Shown: positions 34,895-45,995, counted from the first letter of the stretch. The stretch: DNA of 64,000 nt from Isoperla grammatica (GCA_945910005.1 OX246747.1:34075635-34139634); one strand, 5' to 3'. The notes: generated by a model from the letters alone, not told the origin. Made by a program: numbers and translations.

Positions 34895-35160
34895 CAATCA
34901 GTCTTGGTAAACGGCGCAGCAATCTGCGATAGGTCGACTGTGGTGGTCGATAATGCGTCTTCGTCGATATGTCAATCCGTACTCATGCAAACAGTTGGAC
35001 AAGCAACAAGTCCCGGTAAACGGCGCAGCAATCTGCGATAGGTCGCAGTTATGCTTGTCGATAATGCGTCTTCGTCGATATGTCAATCCGTACTCATGCA
35101 AACAGTTGGACAAGCAACAAGTCCCGGTAAACGGCGCGATAGGTTGACTTTGTGGTGGTC
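34895..35160 (+). repeat. Tandem duplication, about 2.3 copies of ~110 bp
   Basis: Shared blocks are GGTAAACGGCGC, GCAATCTGCGATAGGT, ATAATGCGTCTTCGTCGATA, TGTCAATCCGTACTCATGC and ACAGTTGGACAAGCAACAAG. Confidence 0.9.
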
Positions 35161-35479
35161 GACACTATATAGCATCGTGTATCAAAATCTTGAACTATGT
35201 GATTATAATCGTGGTCATTGCCGATGAGATCTGCGCACACTTTTTACCGCCTCCCCCTTCCCCCTTCACCCCTACACGCGTCAATACACCCTGAATGCAA
35301 GAGCTCAGAGAAGAATGTTTTGAAGCGGAAAAAGTACGATCAATACGATAATAATGCTTTGATCGATTTTTTGATTAACTATGACGTCATCGAGTTTCAT
35401 TGAAGGTGGGGCCGCTGTTTACCTGTTGCCTATTACAACAAAACAACACCACCGTGTGTGCGTGGGTTTATTTACCGCG

Positions 35480-36055
35480 GTTTGTTTGTTTTTTGTTTAA
35501 CATTTAACAATGTTTTGTGAGAAAGATCATTCTTCAATGTAGATTCTTGACGTTTTTCTTGTATGAAGTGCACAGAGCTGCTGCTGCTGCTAGATCACTT
35601 GCGCGCACAAGATTGTTTTAAAGCGTGATCGTTAATGATGGGGTTTGTTTGTTGAACATATAACACTGTTGTGAGAAAGATCATTCTTCAAGAAGAAGCT
35701 GCTTGCCCTTTTCTTGTATCCATAGAGCTGCTGCTAGATCACTTGCGCACAAGATTGTTCTAAAGCGTGATCGTTAATGATGGGGTTTGTTTGTTTAACA
35801 TATAACACTGTTGTGAGAAAGATCATTCTTCAAGAAGAAGCTGCTTGCCCTTTTCTTGTATCCATAGAGCTGCTGCTAGATCACTTGCGCACAAGATTGT
35901 TCTAAAGCGTGATCGTTAATGATGGGGTTTGTTTGTTTAACATATAACACTGTTGTGAGAAAGATCATTCTTCAAGAAGAAGATGCTGCCTTTTTCTTGT
36001 ATCCATAGAGCTGCTGCTAGATCACTTGCGGCGCACAAGATTGTTCTCAAGCATG
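35480..36055 (+). repeat. Tandem array, four copies of ~145 bp
   Basis: The unit contains GTTTAACATATAACACTG, GAGAAAGATCATTCTTCAAG, TTTCTTGTATCCATAGAGC, TGCTGCTAGATCACTTGCGC and AAGCGTGATCGTTAATGAT. The second and third copies are nearly identical; the outer two are diverged, a typical edge effect. Confidence 0.93.
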
Positions 36056-36515
36056 ATGGTCGATGATGGTCGATGGTTGTCGATGGTTGTCGAGCTGATT
36101 ACAGAGAAGCGTTGGAATACATGGCCGTTTAGAAAATGACATTGACTATACAAATTGTCGAAGAAGTTCGATGCGCTTTGATCACCAATTTTGTCCAGAG
36201 ATGGAAAATCCGTATTTTTTTTTTATGTCGTCGGTCATATTTTCTACTAAGTAGTAGTGATTGTGGAGAAGAACTCAAGTGAAACGACTGTGTGAGAGAG
36301 GCTGAACTCATAGTTTGTATTGTAGAGTGTACTGAGGTTAATGTACAAGCAGAGTGCGCGACTTCAGTATTACTCACGTTGGTGGTCTTCAATCACCAAT
36401 CGCTTCTCTCTCAAGCATGTTTGATTCTTCACGTTCTTAGTCGAAGCAACGTCCAATTTTTTAATATATCCTCGCTTGAGCGGATACTCTAGTATTTCGT
36501 CTGTATAATGTCTTT
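36056..36515. other. Spacer, no gene recognised
   Basis: Begins with a short GATGGTCGATGGT repeat (36054-36090). No gene signal seen. Confidence 0.4.
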
Positions 36516-37690
36516 GTTGTGCAAAACTTACGTCTTCCACGGATATGTCACGTGTATCGGCCTCAGTTTTTTCTGTCGAATGAATGTACTAGACTAACTT
36601 TGGTTGGAGCTTTGCTTCATGAAATTGCTGCTACTTAAACCATGCATCGTTTCGACAGCAGAACTTTACTTCATCGACGGCGTCGGCTGTTTTATGCTTT
36701 GTGCAAAACTTACACTTCTTCCACTCACTGTTATGTCGTGTATAAATGTCGGTTACATTTTCTGTCGACTGAATGTACTGGACTAACTTTGGGAGGAGCT
36801 TTGCCCTATGAAATTGCTTCTACAAACTATCGTTTCGACAACAGCATTTCACCTCTTTGACGGCGTCGGCTGTTTTATGCTTCTTCTCGCTGGCCTGTCG
36901 TGTATGCGTCTTTACTGCACGTCTGCGTCGCGGTGGCAGAGGCCTCTCTCGACGCCCCGATTGGTTGGCGTCACGACTGCACGTCTGCGTTGCGACGTCC
37001 CGATTGGCTGGCGTCACGACTGCACGTCTGCGTTGCGACGTCCCGATTGGCTGGCGTCACTACTGCACGTCTGCGTTGCGACGTCCCGATCGGCTGGCGT
37101 CACGACTGCACGTCTGCGTTGAGACGTCCCGATTGGCTGGCGTCACTACTGCATGTTTGCGTTGAGACGTCCCGATTGGCTGGCGTCACTACTGCATGTT
37201 TGCGTTGCGACGTCCCGATTGGCTGGCGTCACTACTGCATGTTTGCGTTGAGACGTCCGCTGATCAATCTCAGTTTTTTTTTGTTTTTTTTTGTAGACTG
37301 AATACTGGACTAACTTTGGTTGGAGCTTTGCTTCATGAGATTGCTTCTATACAAACCATCGTTTTGACCGCAGCACTTTATACTTCTTTTTTGACGGCGT
37401 CGGCTGTTTTATTGTGCTTTGTGCAAAACTAACACGTCTTCTACCCACTGGTTGGTATGTCGTGTATAAATGTCGGTTACATTTTCTATCGACTGAATGT
37501 ACTAGACTAACTTTGGTTTCCACTTTGCGTGGTAAAATTGCTTCTACAAACCATCGTTTTGACAGCAACATTTTACCTCTTTGACGGCGTCGGCTGTTTT
37601 ATGATTCTTTGTGCAAAACTAACACGTCTTCCACTCACTGGTATGTCGTGTATAAATGTCAGTTACTGTTATTGTAGACTGAGTACTGGA
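36516..37690 (+). repeat. Tandem array of a ~195-bp unit, four to five copies, interrupted by a nested array
   Basis: The unit contains GACTGAATGTACTxGACTAA, CTTTGGTTGGAGCTTTGC, CATCGTTTCGACAGCA, TTTGACGGCGTCGGCTGTTT and TATGTCGTGTATAAATGTC. One unit is split by the 43-bp array at 36957-37258. Plus and minus frames here are repeat artefacts. Confidence 0.9.
36957..37258 (+). repeat. Nested 43-bp minisatellite, seven copies, each with an inverted CCAAT box
   Basis: The unit is CGATTGGCTGGCGTCAC followed by GACTGCACGTCTGCGTTGCG and ACGTCC. Each carries ATTGG (reverse of CCAAT) next to GCGTCAC, a CRE half-site. Because the array sits inside one unit of the surrounding 195-bp array, it probably arose later. 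Confidence 0.93.
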
Positions 37691-38060
37691 CTAGCTTTGG
37701 GAGCAATTTTACTCGTCGACAAACATTGCTACGTCGTTTCTACGACAGCAGCAGCACTAAACTTTGATGATGGTGTAGGTATAGGTATAGACGCTACAGA
37801 GCAGAAGTCAAAAATGTGCTTCGGTTGTGCGAAGATGGCATTGACTTGTTTTTTGTGACGTGTCTGCGATAGTGAGTGAGGACTAACGACCAACCGGATC
37901 TTTGCACGTCGCGACAACGATCTGTGGCGTCACGTTTGTCGAACGTGAACCACAAGTCTCGCAATGTTTTAGGCCAGCGAGGGTTAATCACGGCCCTCTG
38001 GATCGATTCTCTGAAGCGATCGAAACAAACTCGAGCCGCCGTCGAACCCGTTGGTAGTTG
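37691..38060. other. Spacer, no gene recognised
   Basis: Short overlapping frames only; no splice or promoter signal that I can support. Confidence 0.35.
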
Positions 38061-38064
38061 TTGT

Positions 38065-38715
38065 CGTTGTCTGTTTTCTGAATATGGTTACGGAAGATCA
38101 CGCTCTTCTCTACTACGCGAGAGAAATTCATTGAAGGTCTTCTTATCGGATAAGCAACGAATATACAATATTCCTATTCGATTGGTGAAGTATTCCTGGT
38201 GATGATGCAGACACCACAATTGAACGTTGGTAGTTGTTGTCTTCTGTTTTGAATATGGTTATGGAAGATTTTCTCTACTATTTGAGGGAACTTCATTGGA
38301 GATCTTCTTATCGGATAAGCACCGAATATACAATATTCCTTTTGGATTGGTGAAGTATTCCTGATGATGATGATCGCGACACCACCATTGAACGTTGGTA
38401 TAGTTGTTGTCATCTGTTTGGAATATGGTTACGGAAGATCCAGCTCAATTCTTCACTCGAGAGAATTTCATTGGAGATCTTCGGATAAGCAACGAATATA
38501 CAATATTCCTAATCGATTGGTGAAGTATTCCTGATGATGATGATCGCGACACCACCGTCGAACGTTGGTATAGTAATTGTCGTCATCTGTTTTGAATAGG
38601 GTTACGGAAGATTGAGCTCTTGTTTACTAGAGAGGACTTCATTGTCAGTCGGTTGTAGTATGATAAGATGTTCAGACAAGCGCCGAATATACAATATTCC
38701 TATTGGAAATTGGTA
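38065..38715 (+). repeat. Tandem array, four copies of ~170 bp
   Basis: The unit contains GAACGTTGGTAGTTGTTGTC, TTTGAATATGGTTACGGAAG, AGAGAATTTCATTGGAG, TCTTATCGGATAAGCACCG, AATATACAATATTCCTATTC and GATTGGTGAAGTATTCCTG. The last copy is the most diverged. Confidence 0.93.
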
Positions 38716-39185
38716 AAAGAGTTGCCGACGACGATTGTCTGCTACACTAACTTAGCAACGTGATGAACAACGACGGAGTGTCCAGAATGAGGGTCGTGTT
38801 ACCCTAAACGTCCAAAATCGACAATCAAACAAAGAATAAAGAGGAAAAACTGTACAAATTCTTTGTGTTCCATTCACGACGCGTGTAGATTTTCGGCGCG
38901 CACGCTGCTGCTGTTGTTGAACGTGTGTGTGTGTGTGTCTTTGTCGAAACGTGCGCGCGCAGGTGTTGCTGTATCTGTTGTGGGGAATCGTCTCGCGACT
39001 AGAAGTTTCACTGCCGTTTAACAAATACTCGGCGCTCTGCACGGCGATGTAAGTAAGACGGCGATGCCGCCGTAGGCCTGTGAGTACCACGTGTCCTATA
39101 GAAATATGGTGTAACGTACGTCAGACCACCGTTGCAATCGCGGTTGTGCGTTGCGTTGTGTTGTGTTGTGGGCACCATTGATTTA
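38716..39185. other. Spacer with GT-rich and GCGC-rich stretches
   Basis: GTGTGTGTGTGTGTCT near 38922 and GTGCGCGCGCAGG near 38950. No gene recognised; a 112-codon minus frame has no family features. Confidence 0.4.
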
Positions 39186-39189
39186 ATAT

Positions 39190-39560
39190 TGTGTGCTCCT
39201 TACGTCCGTGTTGTGTTTTGTGGAGAACCATCGATTTCTGGCGAATCGAATCTCGGCCTGCGTCTAGATTGCAAGAGCCCACGGTTTCCACCGATAACGA
39301 ATCGATTGGCTTCTTCATTAGGATTCTGCGGTTTCAACTATAGGAAAACCCGAGACAAACTTACACACGCATACTTTCGTCTGTGTTGTGGGGACCATCG
39401 AGTTCTGGCAAATCGAATCTCGGCCTGCGTCTCTAGATTGCAAGAGCCCACGGTTTCCACCGATAACGAATCGATTGGCTTCTTCATTTGGATTCTGCGG
39501 TCGTATACTATACTTGGCAACCCGAGACAAACTTATACACACGCGTGCTTTCGTCACGGG
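39190..39560 (+). repeat. Tandem duplication, two copies of ~175 bp
   Basis: Both copies contain CTGGCAAATCGAATCTCGGC or a close variant, CTGCGTCT, AGATTGCAAGAGCCCACGG, TTTCCACCGATAACGAATCG, ATTGGCTTCTTCATT and ACCCGAGACAAACTTA. The 177-codon plus frame spanning them is not supported by any family signal. Confidence 0.9.
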
Positions 39561-39719
39561 CGAGATATTCGACTTTATCTGCGTCCCGAGCGGTTCGTTG
39601 GTTGGCTACGAGTGTCTCTCGCGTGTGACGAAAGCACATGTGAGGTAGTCTTGGGTTGGTTATAGAGACGATGTTGGGATTTATTCGGTTCTTGCGTCGC
39701 ATTCCCAACACACAAACCA

Positions 39720-40010
39720 GTTTACTCGTGATCCAAAAGGACGGTCGTGTACATTGTCAAGTGTACGGTAGAGTATAGATCGGTCTTTATGGTAGAATCT
39801 CTCGATATAGCAACCATAACGAATCGTCTTCTTCGTCGGTTACTGCGATAGACGATATTTTCAGTTTTTTCCCCATTCCTAGAACCTGAAAGACGACAAC
39901 TATTCAGCGACTGGCGCCGTACAAACGAAGTACATCTGGCTTTCGATCTTGATCCAAAATGACGGCGATCGTGTACTTTGTCAAGTGTGACTCAAAAGAA
40001 CTATGACATC
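39720..40010 (+). repeat. Two dispersed copies of a ~45-bp block
   Basis: GATCCAAAAGGACGGTCGTG at 39730 and GATCCAAAATGACGGCGATC at 39951, each followed by GTGTACxTTGTCAAGTGT. This could be the remnant of an array of about 220 bp. Confidence 0.55.
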
Positions 40011-40319
40011 CACATAAAGACAGTATAGTTCCGAATTCCTTCGTATTATTATCATCTTGCACAATGACGATTCTTGTGTTTGTGTAAGAGACTAGGCCAA
40101 CTATCGTAGTAGTATTGAATACGTCCAACCGCAACTTGGTTTAATATCGATGATGGTGAAATACAAGTTTGTTTGTAGTATCTGAAGTCGTTGTATTATG
40201 TTTCTCGGATCCATTTGCTGTGGCAAGGTGCTCGTCTTTATTCGTTGATTATCGTCAAGGGAAAGGCAATAATAGCTCGTCGTCTGGCTGGCTGGCTGGC
40301 GAATACATCCGAACCTTGT

Positions 40320-40480
40320 CGAAACTTCGTCTACACGCGCCTATAGAATTGACAACGACCCACCGCATTATGACGTCGTCGTGCTGCCACCGCACGCTTA
40401 GAGGTCAAAAGGTTATTGCAGTGACCTTCATTTGACCTTGACGTGTGCAAAGTGGGAAGCGTGGCCGACGACGAGTTGGT
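40320..40480 (-). repeat. Module M, inverted copy
   Basis: Reverse complement of 22036-22200: TTGTCGAAACTTCGTCTACA, TTGACAACGACCCACCGCAT, TATGACGTCGTCGTGCTGCC, then GAGGTCA at 40401, TGACCTT at 40422 and TTGACCTTG at 40432. It directly precedes the inverted array A. Confidence 0.8.
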
Positions 40481-40483
40481 GAC

Positions 40484-41190
40484 GTGGGACGCGTCTGTTT
40501 CATTATTATCCTCGTTCGGGGGCCTAGACTGACTTGTTGATATTATGGGACGCGTCTCTTGCATTATTATCCTCGTTCGGTGGCCTAGACTGACTTGTTG
40601 ACATGGGACGCGTCTATTATCCTCGTTCGGGGGCCTAGACTGACTTGTTGACATGGGACGCATCTATTATCCTCGTTCGGGGGCCTAGACTGACTTGTTG
40701 ACATGGGACGCGTCTATTATCCTCGTTCGATGGTCTAGACTGACTTGTTGACATGGGACGCGTCTATTATCCTCGTTCGGTGGCCTAGACTGACTTGTTG
40801 ACATGGGACGCATCTATTATCCTCGTTCGGGGGCCTAGACTGACTTGTTGACATGGGACGCGTCTATTATCCTCGTTCGATGGTCTAGACTGACTTGTTG
40901 ACATGGGACGCGTCTATTATCCTCGTTCGGGGGCCTAGACTGACTTGTTGACATGGGACGCGTCTATTATCCTCGTTCGATGGTCTAGACTGACTTGTTG
41001 ACATGGGACGCGTCTATTATCCTCGTTCGGTGGCCTAGACTGACTTGTTGACATGGGACGCGTCTATTATCCTCGTTCGGTGGCCTAGACTGACTTGTTG
41101 ACATGGGACGCGTCTATTATCCTCGTTCGGTGGCCTAGACTGACTTGTTGACGTGAGACGCGTCTATTATCCTCGTTCGGGGGCCTAGAC
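40484..41190 (-). repeat. Array A, inverted orientation: about 14 copies of a 50-bp unit
   Basis: The unit is GGCCTAGACTGACTTGTTGA then CATGGGACGCGTCTATTATC and CTCGTTCGGG, the reverse complement of the 20893-22028 unit but more uniform. Three subtypes (GGGGGCC, GGTGGCC, GATGGTC before TAGACTG) recur in a mixed order. Confidence 0.95.
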
Positions 41191-41588
41191 TGTCGACGAT
41201 GAGCGAGTCTGCAGCTTTGTGCGCGTGAGCGCGCGCAACCCTTCTCCGAAGCGACCGGTTTCTCAATTGACGTGGCGCCATTCAGATAACCACTCTTTGT
41301 ATCTTTTTGGAAATAACGAATGGAGGTGTTGCATGATGTTTTCTTTTGCTTTCATCAGTTTTGCGACTCGTTTTTCTTTAGCAAATTCATCATGACGACG
41401 CCATGTCGTGTGTAGGCCAGGCCTTGCGTGCTAGTTCCAACACTTGCGTCATACCTAGTTGAGATTGTGTCTTGATAGTAGCACGAAAACGAAGCGCACA
41501 CGCTTTACTTTTTTGACGGTAGCCATTTTACTACAGTACGTTTCTTTATCAATGTTTCGATGACGTCATAGTGTGTGATGTGACACGC
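41191..41588. other. Spacer, no gene recognised
   Basis: GC-rich start with a GCGCGTGAGCGCGCGC stretch near 41221, and TGACGTCA at 41561-41568. Confidence 0.35.
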
Positions 41589-41992
41589 TCAAGCAGAATC
41601 CAAAGAGAACAAATCGATTATATAGATAGAACTTGACTTGTGATTGATTTTCGATTCACGCTCTCGTTATTGTCTGCACTGTGTTTATACCTGCCACAAT
41701 CCTAGACTAAGCAGAATCCAAAGAAAACAAATCGAGAATATAGATTGAACTTGACTTGTGATTGATTTTCGATCTACGCCTCTCTTTGCTGTCTGCACTG
41801 TGTTTATTATACACGATCGTTGTCGATTTGACACCTACCACAATCCTAGACTAAGCAGAATCCAAAGAAAACAATTCCAGTATAGATAGAACTTGACAAT
41901 TGTGATTGATTTTCGATTCACGCTCTCGTTTTTGTCTGCACTGTGTTTATTATATATACGATCGTTGTCGATTTGACACCTACCACAATAGG
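41589..41992 (+). repeat. Tandem array, three copies of 117-144 bp
   Basis: The unit contains AAGCAGAATCCAAAGAAAAC, AACTTGACTTGTGATTGATT, TTCGATTCACGCTCTCG, TGTCTGCACTGTGTTTAT and ACCTACCACAATCCTAGACT. Later copies gained GATCGTTGTCGATTTGAC. Confidence 0.92.
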
Positions 41993-42221
41993 GGAAGGTG
42001 GGCGGGATTCTAGGACCACAGATTCTTAGCAAGGAACTGTATAGGCTAGACGATGAAGGTGGCTCATCAAATGTGACATCTAAAGCCGTCGACAAACGTT
42101 TTTGGCTCGTTTGAATATAGTTTCGCGCGCGCGTGCAACGGTTGCAGTCGTTTTGTGTATGTCTAACTTAGCGCGTCAGGATCTTCAAAGAAATATCAGA
42201 TATACCGACGCGCAATTTGAT

Positions 42222-42950
42222 CCCCTGGAAAGAAGAAGCCTGATTCGTCCCTCTTTCACTGGTCCGTATTATCGGAAGATAACTCCTCTAGAAAGAAGCC
42301 TGATTCATCCATCTTCCACTAGGATTACTCCTCTAAAAAGAAGCCTAATTCATCCCTATTTCACTGGTCCATATTATCGGAAGATAACTCCTCTAGAAAG
42401 AAGCTTGATTCTTCCCTCTTTCACTGGTCCATACTATCGGCGTATTACTCCTCTAGAAAGAAGCTTGATTCTTCCCTCTTTCACTGGTCCATACTATCGG
42501 CGTATTACTCCTCTAGAAAGAAGCTTGATTCTTCCCTCTTTCACTGGTCCATACTATCGGCGTATTACTCCTCTAGAAAGAATCTTGATTCTTCCCTCTT
42601 TCACTGGTCCATATGATCGGCGAATTACTCCTATAGAAAGAAGCTTGATTCTTCCCTCTTTCACTGGTCCATACTATCGGCGTATTACTCCTCTAGAAAG
42701 AATCTTGATTCTTCCCTCTTTCACTGGTCCATATGATCGGCGAATTACTCCTATAGAAAGAAGCTTGATTCTTCCCTCTTTCACTGGTCCATACTATCGG
42801 CGTATTACTCATCTAGGAAGAATCTTGATTCTTCCCTCTTTCACTGGTCCATATGATCGGAGGATAACTCCTCTAGAAAGAAGCCACCTTGATTCATCCC
42901 TCTTTCACTGGTCCGTATGATCGCAAGGTGGCTCCTCTGAACTATTTAAC
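42222..42950 (+). repeat. 60-bp minisatellite, about 12 copies, inside a 272-codon open frame
   Basis: Each 60-bp unit encodes a 20-residue repeat, ITPLERSLILPSFTGPYYRR, in the frame 42102-42920. From about 42560 two versions alternate (SLIL...YY and ILIL...YD), making a 120-bp higher-order unit. The frame starts MARLNIVSRARATVAVVL; the leader has no clear signal peptide. Substitutions between units are largely amino-acid changing, and the last unit shifts frame. I regard coding as possible but unlikely, since 60 bp is a multiple of three. Confidence 0.9.
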
Positions 42951-43138
42951 TAGTCTTCATCATCGAAAGATGCCTCGCCGTAGGGAAAGAAATCTGATTC
43001 GTCCCTATTTTCCTGCTCCATAACATCAACTTGGACATCGCTTCGAAAAGCCAAGCGCGGTCGTGACTCGAAATCTTGAGCAGCACCGATCTTCGTCATT
43101 CTCTCGCCGGCTTATGACGATACATTGGATCCAGATAA
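42951..43138. other. Short spacer between arrays
   Basis: Degenerate continuation of the preceding unit to about 43025, then single-copy-like sequence. Confidence 0.4.
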
Positions 43139-45140
43139 CTTGTTTAAACATTGATGAGGGGGGGGGGGCTCCCATTACATTAATCCCCAACAACAATTGA
43201 GGAAATACAAACCGAGTTTATGACAACATATATGGGAAACGAGCGGCCAGCTAGATAACCTTTTGTAACATTAATGGGGGGGGGGGGGGGGGCGCCCATT
43301 ACATTAATCCCCGACAACAACAATTGAGGAAGTACAAACCGAGTTTATGACAACATATATGGGAAATGTGTGGCTAGCTAGATAACCTTTTGAAACATTG
43401 ATGGGGGGGGGGGGGGGGGGGGCGCCCATTTCATTGACCTCCGACAACAATTGAGTGAATACAAACCGAGTTTATGACAACATATATGGGAAATGTGTGG
43501 CCAGCTAGATAACCTTTTGAAACATTCATGGGGGGGGGGGGGGGGCGCCCATTACATTTATCCCCGACAACAACAATTGAGGAAATACAAACCGAGTTTA
43601 TGACAACATATATGGGAAATGTGTGGCCAGCTAGATAACCTTTTGAAACATTCATGGGGGGGGGGGGGGGGGGCGCCCATTACATTTATCCCCGACAACA
43701 ACAATTGAGTGAATACAAACCGAGTTTATGACAACATATATGGGAAATGTGTGGCCAGCTAGATAACCTTTTGAAACATTCATGGGGGGGGGGGGGGGCG
43801 CCCATTACATTTATCCCCGACAACAACAATTGAGGAAATACAAACCGAGTTTATGACAACATATATGGGAAATGTGTGGCCAGGTAGATAACCTTTTGAA
43901 ACATTGATGGGGGGGGGGGGGGGGGGCGCCCATTACATTGATCCCCAACAACAATTGAAGAAATACAAACCGAGTTTATGACAACATATATGGGAAACCA
44001 GAGGCCAGCATGATAACCTTTTGAAACATTGATGGGGGGGGGGGGGGCGCCCATTACATTGATCCCCAACAACAATTGAAGAAATACAAACCGAGTTTAT
44101 GACAACATATATGGGAAACCAGAGGCCAGCATGATAACCTTTTGAAACATTGATGGGGGGGGGGGGGGCGCCCATTACATTGATCCCCAACAACAATTGA
44201 AGGAACACAAACCGAGTTATTGACAACATATATGGGAAATGTGTGGCCAGCTAGATAACCTTTTGAAACATTGATGGGGGGGGGGGGGGGTGGGCGCCCA
44301 TTACATTGATCCCCAACAACAATTGAAGAAACACAAACCGAGTTATTCACAACATATATGGGAAATGTGTGGCCAGCTAGATAACCTTTTGAAACATTGA
44401 TGGGGGGGGGGGGGGGCGCCCATTACATTGATCCCCAACAACAAAGTGAGGAAATACAAACCGAGTTTATGACAACATATATGGGAAATGTGTGGCCAGC
44501 TAGATAACCTTTTGAAACATTGATGGGGGGGGGGGGGGGGCGCCCATTACATTGATCCCCAACAACAATTGAAGAAACACAAACCGAGTTATTGACAACA
44601 TATATGGGAAATGTGTGGCCAGCTAGATAACCTTTTGAAACATTGATGGGGGGGGGGGGGGCGCCCATTACATTGATCCCCAACAACAACAATTGAGAAA
44701 ATACAAACCGAGTTTATGACAACATATATGGGAAACGAGCGGCCAGCTAGATAACCTTTTGAAACATTGATGGGGGGGGGGCGCCCATTACATTAATCCC
44801 CGACAACAACAATTGAGGAACTACAAACCGAGTTTATGACAACATATATGGGAAACGAGCGGCCAGCTAGATAACCTTTTGAAACATATATGGGGGGGGG
44901 GGGGGCGCCCATTACATTAATCCCCGACAACAACAATTGAGGAACTACAAACCGAGTTTATGACAACATATATGGGAAATGTGTGGCCAGCTAGATAACC
45001 CTTTGAAACATTAATGGATTACATTGATCCCCAACAACAATTGAGTGAATACAAACCGAGTTAATGACAACATATATGGGAAAAGACAGGCCAGCTAGAT
45101 GATCTATTTAAACATTGATAGGGGGGGGGGGGGGGGGCGC
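43139..45140 (-). repeat. Tandem array of a ~122-bp unit with periodic G runs, 17 copies
   Basis: The unit reads GCGCCCATTACATTGATCCC, CAACAACAATTGA, ACAAACCGAGTTTATGACAA, CATATATGGGAAATGTGTGG, CCAGCTAGATAACCTTTTG and AAACATTGATG, followed by a run of roughly 8 to 22 G. Sixteen of 17 units keep the G run; the unit at about 45005-45025 has lost it. Minus frames with repeated PPPP/INVSKGYLAGH are by-products. Confidence 0.97.
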
Positions 45141-45616
45141 CCATTATATTGATCCCAAACACCAAATTGAGTAAATACAAACGGATGGACTCGGTTCGTT
45201 CTTTGCTGTCTAGAGAGAGGTCGGCGATAGTGAGGAAACTAAACGGTCCGCGGGGTGGGGGTGGGGGGGGGGGGGGGATGCGGTATCGGCAAACAATTAT
45301 TTTCCTTCTTCATCGTTGTCGTATCACTAAGCATGCATGTCTCCCTTTACAATGTTTGGCGACGGCTCAGCGTGGTGTAGCACATTTCACATAGTAGGTA
45401 CTGTGAGAATAATAGCCTCGAGGGTATAGTCGGTTTAAATATCTATTGCTAAATGGCCAACAGCTGTTGTGTGACCAAGGTAATGCGATGGTCTCATTCG
45501 GTGATCTCTCACCACTTCTTGACGTCCGAAAATGTCTTTTTTGAACTTCGCCTTTTGATTCTCGTGTATATACATCGTGTACACAGGAAGAAATAGATGA
45601 TACTTCTACGTCTGAC
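45141..45616. other. Spacer with another G run, no gene recognised
   Basis: GGGGTGGGGGTGGGG-type sequence at about 45253-45278. No supported gene. Confidence 0.4.
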
Positions 45617-45995
45617 GAGAACGCGTTGTCGAAACTTCTACTGCTACGCGCGCAAAGAGTTGACAACGACCGCGACGTATGACGTATCGTCGTGCTGCCA
45701 CCGCACGCGTAGTAGAGGTCAAACAAGGTCATGGTAGTGACCTTGCTTTGACCTCGCCATCTGCAAGGTACGGGGGGGGAGGGGCGTGGCCGACTATAGA
45801 GTTGTCTTGAACAATAGTGTTGTCGATTGACATTTATTGGCGCCGACCTTGCTTTGACCTCGCCATCTGCAAGGTACGGGGGGGGGGGGGGCGTGGCCGA
45901 CTATAGAGTTGTCTTGAACAATAGTGTTGTCGAATGACATGGTACGCGTCTCTTTTGCTTTTTTATCCTCGTTCGGGGTCCAGCCCGAATGAGGA
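45617..45995 (-). repeat. Module M, third copy, with a ~114-bp internal duplication and one array A unit
   Basis: TTGTCGAAACTTCTACTGCT, TTGACAACGACC and CGTCGTGCTGCCACCGCACG match the other M copies. GAGGTCA at 45715, AAGGTCA at 45725, TGACCTT at 45738 and TTGACCTC at 45748 form a near-perfect palindrome. GACCTTGCTTTGACCTCGCC to CAATAGTGTTGTCGA is then repeated at 45845. A single unit of array A (TACGCGTCTCTTTTGC...TTATCCTCGTTCGGG) ends the module near 45980. Confidence 0.8.

Noticed and set aside
39132..39665. 177-codon plus frame
   Set aside because: It spans a two-copy duplication, other phases are open on both strands, and there is no signal peptide, domain or splice pattern.
43431..44692. 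Several minus frames with PPPPP and INVSKGYLAGHTFPIYVV repeats
   Set aside because: By-products of the 122-bp array; they break at each change in G-run length.
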